Part shown: one piece after another, positions 8,333 through 16,312 of the stretch | How positions within the stretch are numbered: position 1 is the first letter of the stretch | How the letters are laid out: every line of letters begins with the position of its first letter | Assembly (NCBI RefSeq): GCF_000807675.2 | Contig: NZ_CP019962.1 | Span: forward strand, 2,108,001-2,172,000 | Reading direction: 5' to 3' | DNA from: Eubacterium limosum | GTDB taxonomy: Bacteria > Bacillota > Clostridia > Eubacteriales > Eubacteriaceae | DNA: 64,000 nt | The notes under the pieces: model-generated | Seen by the model: the letters and a program-made list of their open reading frames with translations, nothing else | What the model was told of the DNA's origin: nothing | Databases searched by the model: none | Position numbers and translations under genes: made by a program

Positions 8333-9301
8333 TTAAAGCGCCTCCCTATCCAGTTTCAGTTCTCTTAAAAGCTGCTTAAAAAGTGCCGGATAGGGGGCTG
8401 TAAAGTCGTATCCCAGGTCTTTTATGGCATAGTGCCGGCTGTGCAGCAAATGGTGCTTTAATCCATATTTCTGATTGAACTGCCGGTTGATAGAGGTGTC
8501 ACCATACTTGTAGTCTCCGATGACGGGAAAACCATAGTCGGCAAGCTGTGAGCGAATCTGGTGTGAACGTCCGGTGTGAAGGGTTATTTCCAGAAGCGTG
8601 AATTTACCATTATCTGCGAGAGGGCAGTAATCCAGACGAACCTCTTTGGCGCCCTTTTCAGACTGGCTCTGGATTGCTGATTTATTTTCAGCGGTGTCCT
8701 TGGTTAAAAAGCCAGTAAGAGTACCAGGCTTTTTTATTACGCCGAACACAATGGTATGATATTCCTTTAAAGCATGGCGCTCCCGGATAGCGGCATTCAC
8801 AGTCTGTAAGGTTGGGTAATCCTTTGGCATGAGGATAATGCCGCTGGTGTTGCGGTCCAACCGGTTGGAAATGACGATTTCAAAAGCTTCGGTGCCATCG
8901 GTCGTGTTTTTTTTCAGGTAGGTCCGCGCCGCATCGATCAATGAAATATCGCCGGAAGCATCTGCCTGGCTTAAAAGGCCGGCGGGCTTGTTGATGACCA
9001 GCAGATGGTCATCCTCATAAACCGGCGGTTCAAATATTTTTTTGATTTGCGGCGTCAGGTCAAAATGCCGCGGTATCTTTTTTTCCTGAAAGCCCGTGAT
9101 GGTTTCTTCGGAAAAATAGACTTGGATGGTGTCGCCGCTGTGGATTGTGTCTTTGGGCTCGGCCCGGCCGCCGTTAAGCTTGATTCTTTTTTTGCGCAGC
9201 ATCTTTTGCAGAAAATTTCTGTCTGCCAGGGGCATCAGCTTCGACAGGTAACGGTCAAGGCGCTGGTTTCCTGAGTTTTCATCAATGGTATATTGTTTCA
9301 T
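8333..9301 (-). CDS. RluA-family rRNA pseudouridine synthase (RluC/RluD-like)
   Basis: A 322-residue pseudouridine synthase with an N-terminal S4 RNA-binding domain (about residues 13-65) and a RluA catalytic domain. The family HRLD motif reads NRLDRNTSG, with the catalytic Asp near residue 149. Other family blocks are VINKPAG and GRSHQIRSQLA. Which rRNA uridines it modifies cannot be assigned; a second paralogue lies at 37699-38622. It starts the operon with recU and luxS. Confidence 0.92.
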   Translation of the reverse strand: MKQYTIDENSGNQRLDRYLSKLMPLADRNFLQKMLRKKRIKLNGGRAEPKDTIHSGDTIQVYFSEETITGFQEKKIPRHFDLTPQIKKIFEPPVYEDDHLLVINKPAGLLSQADASGDISLIDAARTYLKKNTTDGTEAFEIVISNRLDRNTSGIILMPKDYPTLQTVNAAIRERHALKEYHTIVFGVIKKPGTLTGFLTKDTAENKSAIQSQSEKGAKEVRLDYCPLADNGKFTLLEITLHTGRSHQIRSQLADYGFPVIGDYKYGDTSINRQFNQKYGLKHHLLHSRHYAIKDLGYDFTAPYPALFKQLLRELKLDREAL

Positions 9302-9343
9302 TAAACTTCCTTGTTTTTTATAGATTATAAAATGATTATACCA

Positions 9344-9376
9344 TAAAAAAATCCGGAATGTCGGGCATTCCGGATT
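9344..9376 (-). terminator. intrinsic terminator after fba
   Basis: An 11-bp perfect stem (9366-9376 with 9350-9360) with a 5-base loop is followed by seven T on the minus strand. It lies just after the aldolase stop codon. Confidence 0.93.
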
Positions 9377-9391
9377 GGATATTCATTTTGT

Positions 9392-10321
9392 TTAGAGCTT
9401 GCCTGAGCAGCCCAGGACATCCTTTAGCTTATGAGCAACCATGGCTTTAATGGCGTTTCGACCTGGTCCAAGGTACTCTCTTGGGTCAAAAACCTGTGGC
9501 TGTTCTACAAAAACCTTGCGGATAGAGGCTGTCATGGCCAGTCTCAAGTCTGTGTCGATATTGATCTTACAGACGCCCCATTTGGCAGCTTCGCGCAGCA
9601 TATTTTCCGGGACGCCCTGTGCACCCGGGATGGCGCCGCCGTACTGGTTGCACAAATCGACAAATTCTTTGGGGACGCTGGAAGATCCGTGGAGCACCAG
9701 TGGATAGCCGGGCAGCAGGCCGGAAATTTTTTCCAGTCTTGGGAAATCCAGCTTTGGAGTGCCTTTGAATTTAAACGCACCGTGGCTGGTGCCGATGGTA
9801 ATGGCTAAGGAGTCGCAACCTGTTCTTTCGACAAACTCGACTGCTTCATCCGGGTCAGTAAAGGAGGCTTCATGGTCACCTACGCTTACAGCGTCTTCAA
9901 TACCTGCCAGTTTTCCAAGCTCAGCTTCCACGACTACACCGTGATCGTGGGCATAGTCGGCTACTTTTTTAGTCAATGCGATATTTTCTTCAAAGGGATA
10001 CTTGGAGCCGTCGATCATGACAGAGGTAAAGCCACCATCAACACAGGATTTACAGATTTCAAAATCTGCGCCGTGGTCCAGATGCAGGCAGATATCCAGA
10101 TCAGTGGTTTCGACCGCTGCTTCAACCAGCTTTTTTAGATAAACTGGATTGGCGTATTTTCTGGCGCCGGCGGATACCTGTAAAATCAAAGGGGCCTTTT
10201 CTTCCTGTGCAGCTTCAACGATGCCCTGGATGATCTCCATATCGTTTACATTAAAAGCGCCTACTGCGTATTTGCCTTCATATGCTTTCTTAAACATATC
10301 AGTAGATGTTACTAATCCCAT
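9392..10321 (-). CDS. fba: class II fructose-1,6-bisphosphate aldolase
   Basis: Zinc-dependent aldolase of glycolysis and gluconeogenesis. The 309-residue protein has the metal ligands in HLDHGAD (about residue 80), EAELGKLAG, and HGSSSVP, and the typical N-terminal AFNVNDME. Length is normal for the short class II (FbaA/GatY-like) subgroup. It is a single-gene unit with its own promoter and terminator, and has an AGGAGG ribosome site. Tagatose-bisphosphate aldolase is a less likely alternative. Confidence 0.95.
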   Translation of the reverse strand: MGLVTSTDMFKKAYEGKYAVGAFNVNDMEIIQGIVEAAQEEKAPLILQVSAGARKYANPVYLKKLVEAAVETTDLDICLHLDHGADFEICKSCVDGGFTSVMIDGSKYPFEENIALTKKVADYAHDHGVVVEAELGKLAGIEDAVSVGDHEASFTDPDEAVEFVERTGCDSLAITIGTSHGAFKFKGTPKLDFPRLEKISGLLPGYPLVLHGSSSVPKEFVDLCNQYGGAIPGAQGVPENMLREAAKWGVCKINIDTDLRLAMTASIRKVFVEQPQVFDPREYLGPGRNAIKAMVAHKLKDVLGCSGKL

Positions 10322-10376
10322 TTCAAACCTCCTGAGTCGTAGCTCGTTTAAATTTGTTTGATTTATTTCACTTACT

Positions 10377-10405
10377 AGTATACTCTTGTTGGGTCATTTT
10401 AACAA
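10377..10405 (-). promoter_or_regulatory. sigma-A-type promoter of fba
   Basis: Minus strand TTGTTA, 17-base spacer, TATACT, about 50 bases upstream of the aldolase start. Confidence 0.7.
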
Positions 10406-10436
10406 TACAAAACTTTTAAATTAATGAAATTTTAAT

Positions 10437-10480
10437 AAAAAACCCGATAAAAGCAGGAAAAAATGACTGCTTTTATCGGG
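10437..10480 (-). terminator. intrinsic terminator of the folate operon
   Basis: A 14-bp perfect stem (10467-10480 with 10443-10456) and 10-base loop, followed by six T on the minus strand. It closes the folE-HD-folP-folBK operon. Confidence 0.93.
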
Positions 10481-10523
10481 AACGTTTTTGTCCGTATCGG
10501 GATTGAAAGAGCGCATAAGGTTC

Positions 10524-11348
10524 CTAAGACTCAGACTTTTTTAATTGCTCCATAAGCTCAGTTATGCTTTTACCAAGCACAGGATGAATGTACCAGGGAG
10601 CGATCTCCGCCATAGGCTCCAGTACAAAAAGCCGGTCCTGTATTCTGGGATGTGGTAGGGTAATGTGCGGGTGATCATATACCAGTCTGTCATAGAACAG
10701 AATGTCAAGATCCAGTGTACGGGGTCCCCAGTGAATAACGCGTTCGCGTTTCAAAAGTTTTTCAGTGTCTAACAGCAGGGTCATGAGATCTGCGGGGGAC
10801 AGAGTAGTTTCTATTTCCATTACGCCATTTAAAAAGGCATCCTGTTCGGTATATCCCCATGGTTCTGTTTCGATGCTGCTGGATTGATTAATCAGGCGGA
10901 TATCGTTTCGGGTAACTAATGAATTAATGGAGGTTTGAATATTTTTTTCACGGTCACCGAGATTTGAGCCGAAGGCAATGAAGGCGCGGTGCCAGCTTCT
11001 GTTAATTTCGATGGCGGCGTAATCAAGGGGCTTATGAATGGGCGCCCAGGGCTTTTTCACCAAAACGGTTACGCCCTTTATCAGATTATAGCGGCTTAGA
11101 ATAAAGTCTGCCAGCTTTTCACCGGCAGTTTCGATGAGGTCATAGCTTTCCCGTTGGAATTCCGTTTCGATTTCCGCACAGAGCTCACCATAGTTCACGG
11201 ATTTGGACAGGTCGCCGGTAATCGCGGCAGCATGCATATCTAATTCTAAGGTAACGGAGATAACAAATTTTTGTCCAAGTCTTTTTTCTTCCTCAAATAC
11301 ACCATGGTTGGCAAAGACTTCCAGGTCTTTAATATAAAGCTTATCCAT
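10524..11348 (-). CDS. folBK: fused dihydroneopterin aldolase / HPPK (FolB-FolK)
   Basis: A 274-residue fusion catalysing two consecutive folate steps. The N-terminal ~117 residues are dihydroneopterin aldolase (FANHGVFEEEK near the start, VLVKKPWAPI near its end). The C-terminal part is 6-hydroxymethyl-7,8-dihydropterin pyrophosphokinase (FIAFGSNLGDRE, then WGPRTLDLDILFYD with the metal-binding aspartates). It starts 2 bases after folP ends, so is co-translated. Both active-site regions appear intact. Confidence 0.95.
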   Translation of the reverse strand: MDKLYIKDLEVFANHGVFEEEKRLGQKFVISVTLELDMHAAAITGDLSKSVNYGELCAEIETEFQRESYDLIETAGEKLADFILSRYNLIKGVTVLVKKPWAPIHKPLDYAAIEINRSWHRAFIAFGSNLGDREKNIQTSINSLVTRNDIRLINQSSSIETEPWGYTEQDAFLNGVMEIETTLSPADLMTLLLDTEKLLKRERVIHWGPRTLDLDILFYDRLVYDHPHITLPHPRIQDRLFVLEPMAEIAPWYIHPVLGKSITELMEQLKKSES

Positions 11349-11350
11349 GA

Positions 11351-12157
11351 CTAGCCTCTCATGATAGCTGCGGTCATCAATGCAGCGCGTCTGTTCTCAA
11401 GGACATCATGCACACGGATAATGGAACATCCCTTCATCACCCCTATAACGGTGGTGGCCATGGTTCCTTCCAGACGTTCATCCACCGGCAGGTCAAGAGT
11501 ATTGCCGATAAAGCTCTTTCGTGAAGTGCCGAGAAGTACAGGATAGCCCAGTTTTTGAAGCGCCTCCAGATGGTGCATGACGGTCAGATTGTTATCGCTG
11601 GTTTTGGCAAAACCAATTCCGGGGTCCAGCATGATGGCGTCTTTTGAAACGCCGGCCTCCAGAGCAATGTCAATGGATTCCTGAAGATCGTCAAGAATAT
11701 CAGCCATTAAATTTGTGTAATCCATATCTGTGCGGTTATGCATCAGGCAACAGGGAATCTGGTGTTTTGCTGCTACTTCAGCCAAGCGTGGTTCCCGTTT
11801 AAACCCCCAGACATCATTGATAAGGTCTGCTCCAGCTTCAATGGAGGCTTCGCCGACCTTTGCTTTGTAAGTGTCGATTGATATGGGAATGTCAAAGCGT
11901 TTTCTGATGGCTTCAATCATGGGGATGACGCGTTTTAATTCATCATCTTCACCAAGAGGGGTATGGGAAGGTCTTGTGGATTCGCCGCCAATGTCGATAA
12001 TATCGGCACCGGCTTCAATCATTTCCTCCGCGTGGCGCAGGGCCTGATCCTGAGAATCAAAACGTCCGCCGTCTGAAAAAGAATCGGGCGTAACGTTTAG
12101 AATCCCCATTATATATACATGGTTCTTTAAATCAAAATCTTTATTGCCAATTTTCAT
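11351..12157 (-). CDS. folP: dihydropteroate synthase
   Basis: FolP condenses the pterin pyrophosphate made by the FolK domain with p-aminobenzoate; it is the sulfonamide target. The 268-residue TIM-barrel protein has NVTPDSFSDGG, DIGGESTRPS, DPGIGFAKT and GTSRKSFIG, all diagnostic. It lies between the HD-protein gene (15-base gap) and folBK. Confidence 0.97.
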   Translation of the reverse strand: MKIGNKDFDLKNHVYIMGILNVTPDSFSDGGRFDSQDQALRHAEEMIEAGADIIDIGGESTRPSHTPLGEDDELKRVIPMIEAIRKRFDIPISIDTYKAKVGEASIEAGADLINDVWGFKREPRLAEVAAKHQIPCCLMHNRTDMDYTNLMADILDDLQESIDIALEAGVSKDAIMLDPGIGFAKTSDNNLTVMHHLEALQKLGYPVLLGTSRKSFIGNTLDLPVDERLEGTMATTVIGVMKGCSIIRVHDVLENRRAALMTAAIMRG

Positions 12158-12172
12158 TTTGTCTCCTTGGGG

Positions 12173-12658
12173 TTAATAGGTGATTTCTAAGTTTTTCTTT
12201 TCATCGTTCCAGTTACACGCGTCCTGGGCAGCACAGCCATAACAGGCCCGGGATTTCTTATCGGCCTGATAAAAAACAGCATTAAAACCCCGATTGCCGG
12301 CAGTGCGGTGAGACAGGATCGCTTCTAAAATGACCGACTGCTCTTTTGGTGAAAAGTCCAGATGTTTGAGAAGGACGATGGCGAGCTTGTGGGAAGCCCG
12401 CTCGTGAGGAGTGCCGTTTTCATACTGGACGAAACGTCCGATATCATGCAGCAGTGCGGTAGTATAAATGAGATCACGGTTTAGGTTAAGTCCCTCTTCA
12501 TTCGCAATAATGGCGGCGATTCTGGCAACGTCCAGAAAGTGGGCCAGGTTATGGCGGCAGAGACGGCGATCTTTTTCGTGAGCCTCGATTCGGTGTAAAT
12601 AATCCTGGTATTCCGGAAGATTCAACAGTCGGTTGGTTTGGGTGAGTTTTGAACTCAT
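12173..12658 (-). CDS. HD-domain hydrolase in the folate operon, with C-terminal Cys motif
   Basis: A 161-residue HD-superfamily protein. Candidate metal ligands are the histidines in [12 protein letters not shown], the HD pair in LLHDIGRF, and the Asp in QADKKSR. A compact C-terminal motif [10 protein letters not shown] follows (C-x2-C-x5-C). It overlaps folE by 4 bases and precedes folP, so it is made with the pterin enzymes. No gene in the operon is a known dihydroneopterin-triphosphate pyrophosphohydrolase (FolQ), and this hydrolase occupies the right place. That function is an inference from context; the fold is clear. Confidence 0.82.
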   Translation of the reverse strand: MSSKLTQTNRLLNLPEYQDYLHRIEAHEKDRRLCRHNLAHFLDVARIAAIIANEEGLNLNRDLIYTTALLHDIGRFVQYENGTPHERASHKLAIVLLKHLDFSPKEQSVILEAILSHRTAGNRGFNAVFYQADKKSRACYGCAAQDACNWNDEKKNLEITY

Positions 12659-13215
12659 GCTCTTATTCCTAAAAGATTATAGACGTCATTTTTAAGGCTG
12701 GCGTCTGTTTTTAAGATACCATCGCTCATGGCGGTTACGGTCTTTGTACCGGGACGTTTGACACCGCGCATGTTCATGCAGAGGTGTTCAGCCTCAATGA
12801 TGACCATTACGCCCTGGGCGTCTAAATATTCCATGATGGCATTGCCGATTTCTGAGGTCAGCTTTTCCTGAAGCTGAGGTTTCTTTGCGTAAACATCCAC
12901 GGTCCTCACCAGCTTAGAGAGGCCGGCAACCTTGCCGTTTGGTACATAGGCAATATGCGCCTTTCCGTAGAAGGGCAGGAAATGATGTTCACACATGGAA
13001 TAAAAAGGAATGTCCCGTTCAATGACAAGATCATTGGACTCAATGGTAAAGGATTTTGACAGGTGTTCTTCGGCCGTCTTCCCGATACCGGCAAAGATTT
13101 CTTCATACATTCTCGCAATGCGGTCGGGTGTGTCTACAAGGCCCTCACGCTGGGGATCTTCGCCGATGGCTTCAATCAGCATGGTAACAGCTTTCATAAT
13201 TTTTTCTTTGTTCAT
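12655..13215 (-). CDS. folE: GTP cyclohydrolase I
   Basis: FolE converts GTP to 7,8-dihydroneopterin triphosphate, the first pterin step. The 186-residue protein has the zinc/catalytic motif MCEHHFLPF and [13 protein letters not shown], both diagnostic for type I. The start is placed at the ATG at 13215, 6-12 bases after a GGAGGA ribosome site. A longer open frame to 13422 would translate the riboswitch and terminator and is rejected. It is the first gene of the operon and directly follows the THF riboswitch. Confidence 0.96.
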   Translation of the reverse strand: MNKEKIMKAVTMLIEAIGEDPQREGLVDTPDRIARMYEEIFAGIGKTAEEHLSKSFTIESNDLVIERDIPFYSMCEHHFLPFYGKAHIAYVPNGKVAGLSKLVRTVDVYAKKPQLQEKLTSEIGNAIMEYLDAQGVMVIIEAEHLCMNMRGVKRPGTKTVTAMSDGILKTDASLKNDVYNLLGIRA

Positions 13216-13261
13216 TTGTGTTCCTCCAATATTGAACGCTATAAGATTATTAAAAATAAAC

Positions 13262-13296
13262 ACAAAAAGCACTGCTCGGTAAAAAGAGCAGTGCTT
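13262..13296 (-). terminator. riboswitch-controlled terminator upstream of folE
   Basis: An 11-bp perfect stem (13286-13296 with 13267-13277) is followed by a T-run. The 5' arm overlaps a GCGGAAGC segment that can instead pair with GCTTCCGC at the end of the aptamer, giving mutually exclusive structures as expected for transcription attenuation. Confidence 0.85.
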
Positions 13297-13327
13297 CCGC
13301 AACCTACAATCCCCATCGTAGGGCACA

Positions 13328-13414
13328 GCGGAAGCGATAAGACACCGCAATGACCTATTTTCGTTTAAAGGCAACTTCCCATCCTTTAACACTTCACGCG
13401 TCTTATCTACTCTG
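13328..13414 (-). promoter_or_regulatory. tetrahydrofolate (THF) riboswitch upstream of folE
   Basis: The minus-strand sequence follows the THF riboswitch consensus closely: GAGTAGAT, then a helix GATAAGAC/GTCTTATC (13400-13407 with 13336-13343), then the AAGTG, GGATGGGAAGTTGCC and GGTCATTGCGGTG blocks. It sits between a promoter and a terminator in front of folE, so tetrahydrofolate would shut off the folate operon. A second copy with an identical ~46-base core precedes folT. Confidence 0.92.
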
Positions 13415-13433
13415 TTTATCATTAATTGTGTCT

Positions 13434-13462
13434 ATCTTACCACTACTGCAATAGGTTTTCAA
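13434..13462 (-). promoter_or_regulatory. sigma-A-type promoter of the folate operon
   Basis: Minus strand TTGAAA, 17-base spacer, TAAGAT, placing the start about 12-20 bases upstream of the THF aptamer. Confidence 0.7.
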
Positions 13463-13481
13463 TGATAAGATTTAAAAATAT

Positions 13482-13506
13482 AAAAAGAGCTGTTTTTACA
13501 CAGCTC
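13482..13506 (-). terminator. intrinsic terminator after folT
   Basis: Stem GAGCTGT/ACAGCTC (13500-13506 with 13487-13493) followed by a T-run on the minus strand. The hairpin begins 8 bases after the folT stop. Confidence 0.85.
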
Positions 13507-13513
13507 CTGAAAC

Positions 13514-14269
13514 CTATTTTTTTACAAATTTTGGCAATACCTTCAATAATCCCACCAAGGCGATTGTGTAAAGTGGTATCAAGAAGATATTGGTAATGAT
13601 CCGCGCGGGTAAAAGCACAGTCACTGCCTGACCATACAGAATGGTTAAAAACCAGGTGTTTAAAATAATGGAAGTTATCAGTTGGGTCACACTGACGATG
13701 AACAGAATATAGTCGCTTCGGTATTCGCCAAGCACCTCAGAACGCCTGACTGTGATGATGGGGAAGATTACAAAGCCGACCATTAGAGCAATAAATAACA
13801 CTAAAACAAATGGATTTAGCGGTTCACCGGCATAGTAGATTGTGCTGTTTTCAAAGCTGAACAATCCGGTTAGTACTAAAACACCAACAGACAACACGAT
13901 AAAACCAAGGTTAAACCATTCCAGATGCTTGATTTCCTTTTTTCTTAACAGCATCCACAGCAGGCCGGGAATCAGCCCTGTCAGACCGCTGGCAACCGTG
14001 AAACCGAGAAAAAATGGACCGCCGGGCTTAATAAAGAAGCACAGCAAATCGGAAATAAAGCCGACGATAAAACCGGCGAGTGGCCCCAATAAAATGCCGG
14101 AAAGCATGATTGGGAGAGATGTCAGATTGATTCTGAGAGATGGAAAACCACCCAGTGGAATATACATCTCGAATAAAATTTTCAGCACAATGCTGATGGC
14201 AATGAGCAAACCACAGTTGACGACCAGTTTCGTACGGGTGGTGCCACGGGATAAAGCATTACTTTTCAT
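13514..14269 (-). CDS. folT: folate-specific ECF transporter S component FolT
   Basis: FolT is the membrane substrate-binding subunit of an energy-coupling-factor folate importer; the ECF ATPases and T subunit are not in this window. The 251-residue protein has about six membrane helices and a family-typical RINLTSLPIMLSGILLGPL segment followed by GFISDLLCFFIKP. The start is the ATG at 14269, preceded by AGGAGG at 14275-14280; the longer frame to 14398 runs through the riboswitch output region. The THF riboswitch upstream confirms the substrate class. Confidence 0.93.
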   Translation of the reverse strand: MKSNALSRGTTRTKLVVNCGLLIAISIVLKILFEMYIPLGGFPSLRINLTSLPIMLSGILLGPLAGFIVGFISDLLCFFIKPGGPFFLGFTVASGLTGLIPGLLWMLLRKKEIKHLEWFNLGFIVLSVGVLVLTGLFSFENSTIYYAGEPLNPFVLVLFIALMVGFVIFPIITVRRSEVLGEYRSDYILFIVSVTQLITSIILNTWFLTILYGQAVTVLLPARIITNIFLIPLYTIALVGLLKVLPKFVKK

Positions 14270-14301
14270 GAGAACCTCCTTCAATTTCTGAAAGTAATGC
14301 T
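14255..14301 (-). promoter_or_regulatory. hairpin sequestering the folT ribosome site and start codon
   Basis: AGCATTACTTT in the leader (14291-14301) is perfectly complementary to AAAGTAATGCT in codons 2-6 of folT (14255-14265). The 11-bp helix would enclose AGGAGG and the ATG. The adjacent GCGGAAGC (14299-14306) can pair with GCTTCCGC at the aptamer end, giving an alternative fold that opens the site. No terminator is visible here, so control seems translational. Confidence 0.75.
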
Positions 14302-14398
14302 TCCGCACGCCTACAACTATTGTATCCCGGAGGATAAGACTTGCCTGCATCTGTAGGACAGCCAGGCTCCCTGCGGACAGGGTTGTTGATTTGTACAA

Positions 14399-14485
14399 GC
14401 GGAAGCGACAAGGTACCGCAATGACCTATTTTCGTTTAAAGGCAACTTCCCATCCTTTAACACTTTACGCACCTTGTCTACTCTT
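14399..14485 (-). promoter_or_regulatory. tetrahydrofolate (THF) riboswitch upstream of folT
   Basis: Same THF aptamer as in front of folE, with a ~46-base identical core. Its closing helix is GACAAGGT/ACCTTGTC (14471-14478 with 14407-14414), which differs from the folE copy at three base pairs, all compensated. This covariation supports the structure. The long leader between aptamer and folT carries the output domain. Confidence 0.92.
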
Positions 14486-14501
14486 TGTATTGATTAGCCC
14501 C

Positions 14502-14530
14502 ATCATAGCACAGGTTTATATATTGTGCAA
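14502..14530 (-). promoter_or_regulatory. sigma-A-type promoter of folT
   Basis: Minus strand TTGCAC, 17-base spacer, TATGAT, just upstream of the THF aptamer. Confidence 0.75.
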
Positions 14531-14649
14531 TGATTTTTAAGGGTATTATTTAAACATTTACGGTGGGGAAAAAACGGCTATTTATGCGGTTTTCAGACAG
14601 GTAGAGAAAAGACTGCGGACCTGTCAGGATGATAAAAGTATAATAACTG

Positions 14650-14683
14650 AAAAAAAGCGGGTCTACCAGTATGGTAAACCCGC
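14650..14683. terminator. intrinsic terminator after tRNA-Thr
   Basis: A 12-bp stem (14672-14683 with 14657-14668, one G-T pair) with a 4-base loop. T-runs flank it on both strands; the nearest transcript ending here is the minus-strand tRNA. Confidence 0.85.
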
Positions 14684-14695
14684 CCTGTTTTTTAA

Positions 14696-14771
14696 TGGAG
14701 CTGAAGAGGGGAATCGAACCCCTGACCTATTGATTACGAATCAATTGCGCTACCATCTGTGCCACTTCAGC
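14696..14771 (-). tRNA. tRNA-Thr (anticodon CGT)
   Basis: A 76-base cloverleaf with acceptor GCTGAAG/CTTCAGC, anticodon stem ATTGA/TCAAT, loop TTCGTAA giving anticodon CGT (reads ACG), and T-arm with GGTTCGATTCC. The discriminator base is T and the CCA end is encoded. Confidence 0.96.
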
Positions 14772-14926
14772 TTAAGATTTCAACTCCCATATGATAACAT
14801 AATGAAGCTGTTTTGGCAATCCTTTATTTTCAATCTCTGAGATGCTTTAAAAAAATATGAATCCGTCGGCAGTGTCTGGGTATATGCTTAAAGGATAAAG
14901 TGAAAAAATGGAAAAGGAGTTTAAAA

Positions 14927-15178
14927 ATGAATTACTTACAGTTGCTGGAGCACTCAGAAAAAGAAAGAAATGATGCGCTTCTGTCTTTGGATCTGAACCG
15001 AATTAAGGTTTATTGTATAAAATTCGGGCTATTTATTCCAGATAGTGATAATGCTTTTTTAGAAAGTGTTCATAAAGCTATTTTGCAGGTAAGAGACGCC
15101 AGCCTTGAACAAAGAGAAAAATCCAGAAGATGGCTGAAAGAAAACGGCGCTTCACTTGAATGTAGTTTTATGCCTTGA
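14927..15178 (+). CDS. small protein of unknown function
   Basis: An 83-residue acidic/helical protein I do not recognise. The start at 14927 is chosen because AAGGAG lies 7 bases upstream (14914-14919); an upstream in-frame GTG at 14900 has no such site. The middle (IKVYCIKFGLFIPDSDNAFL) and the helix VHKAILQVRDA are the most structured parts. It is a single gene with no obvious partner. Confidence 0.6.
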   Translation: MNYLQLLEHSEKERNDALLSLDLNRIKVYCIKFGLFIPDSDNAFLESVHKAILQVRDASLEQREKSRRWLKENGASLECSFMP

Positions 15179-15495
15179 ACAAAAGCTATATCAAGTGAAG
15201 GTCGGATAGAACTCTCTGTTATTGAACATCGAGATCCATTGAACTAGAATCGAAACATAGTATAGCGAAATGAATGGGGCAAGTCAAGTGAATAAATCAA
15301 AAATTTGTTAGTTATAAAACCAATAAAGGCATAAAAGGATTAAAGTCAATAATTTTAATTCCCTACAGCATATTCGAGGTCGTTCTGGATAAATATTTAT
15401 AGAGAGATTCCGGTCTTTTTATTGATAAAGAGCGGCTAAAGTGGTAAAATAAGTCTATGAATGTATTGAATGATATAGAATGAGGTGGAAAAAGG
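15179..15495 (+). other. intergenic stretch of 317 bases
   Basis: AT-rich, without a credible gene on either strand. The only signal I can support is the promoter at 15422-15450. Confidence 0.6.
15422..15450 (+). promoter_or_regulatory. sigma-A-type promoter
   Basis: TTGATA, 17-base spacer, TAAAAT, about 45 bases upstream of the gene starting at 15496. Confidence 0.7.
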
Positions 15496-15762
15496 ATGGA
15501 TGCTTATGCAGCAGAGAAAATCGCGACAAGAAAGTTTATAGAGCATATAGGACAGGAGTTTCTTCGTCAGAATACGAAGAACATGACTTCCAGCTCTGAA
15601 ACGATAGGAAATATTTTTAAAATTACCTGGACAATGGATGATGTGAACGCCGACGAGGTTTTGACAGCAGGCGACGAAAAGAATGAAACACAGTTTGTCA
15701 GCATAACCGTAGACATGGAAAATGGTGAAGTTCAGGTAGTAGAAGATACAACAACCGAATAA
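15496..15762 (+). CDS. small acidic protein of unknown function
   Basis: An 88-residue, cytoplasmic-looking acidic protein, not recognised. It has an N-terminal helix (residues 1-25) and a predicted beta-rich C-terminal half (IFKITWTMDD, FVSITVDMENGEVQVVED). AGGTGG provides a ribosome site. It has its own promoter and a strong UUCG-type terminator, so is a real transcription unit. Confidence 0.65.
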   Translation: MDAYAAEKIATRKFIEHIGQEFLRQNTKNMTSSSETIGNIFKITWTMDDVNADEVLTAGDEKNETQFVSITVDMENGEVQVVEDTTTE

Positions 15763-15768
15763 AAGAGG

Positions 15769-15790
15769 TCCCGGTTCGCCGGGATTTTTT
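15769..15790 (+). terminator. intrinsic terminator with TTCG loop
   Basis: Six-bp stem TCCCGG/CCGGGA closing a TTCG tetraloop, followed by six T. Confidence 0.92.
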
Positions 15791-15816
15791 CAGGTATAAA
15801 CAGACAGGAGAAAACG

Positions 15817-16224
15817 ATGCTGAAAAATGACTATTTGATGGAAATGATCGGAGCGATGTGCCGAGCGGTCAGCGAAATAATTTTCAAGCGGTCAAAAAAA
15901 GAATATGCAGAGTGCCACGCGCTGGCCAATGACCAGTATCAGAGCCTTCTGGGCATGTCGCTCGATATGATTCTCAGTCTGCCGTCGGAAACCGTTTTTG
16001 ATCTGTTAGGAAATTTTGGAGAAATTGAGCCCAAAAAGATACTGACACTTGTGGATCTTTTAAAAGAGGACGGCGAGGTTTTTAAAGCGGAAGACGATGA
16101 GGCCACAGCAGATGCTATTCGTGAAAAGTGTGAAGACCTCTTGAATTTGCTGGATCGTTATGATTTGGATGATGATGTCTTGGCCGAACTGGACAAGCGC
16201 ATGACCGCTTTTGGAATTGATTGA
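15817..16224 (+). CDS. DUF6483-like protein of unknown function
   Basis: A 135-residue all-helical acidic protein starting MLKNDYLMEMIGAMCRAV. The N-terminal pattern (KNDY..MI....RA....I) recalls the DUF6483 family of Firmicutes; this is from memory and not a search result. The second half is rich in D and E with heptad-like leucines (LLNLLDRYDLDDDVLAEL). It follows the terminator of the previous gene and has AGGAG upstream. Function unknown. Confidence 0.65.
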   Translation: MLKNDYLMEMIGAMCRAVSEIIFKRSKKEYAECHALANDQYQSLLGMSLDMILSLPSETVFDLLGNFGEIEPKKILTLVDLLKEDGEVFKAEDDEATADAIREKCEDLLNLLDRYDLDDDVLAELDKRMTAFGID

Positions 16225-16236
16225 TAAAGAAAAAAC

Positions 16237-16265
16237 TTGTTATTTTAAAAATTTTGGGGTAATAT
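16237..16265 (+). promoter_or_regulatory. candidate promoter of the amidotransferase-like hydrolase gene
   Basis: TTGTTA, 17-base spacer, TAATAT. A terminator-like hairpin begins only about 8 bases after the -10 box, so either the promoter or the hairpin may be misread. Confidence 0.5.
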
Positions 16266-16272
16266 TATTTTA

Positions 16273-16312
16273 AAGTATTTCAATAGCGAAAGCTTGAGGA
16301 AATACTTTTTTT
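16273..16312 (+). terminator. intrinsic terminator or 5' hairpin before the C26 hydrolase gene
   Basis: Stem AAGTATTTC/GAAATACTT (16273-16281 with 16299-16307) with an inner GC-GAAA-GC cap, followed by seven T. It could end the DUF6483-like transcript or shield the 5' end of the next one. Confidence 0.65.

Noticed and set aside
13216-13422. N-terminal extension of folE
   Set aside because: The extra codons read through the terminator and THF aptamer; a good ribosome site supports the start at 13215.
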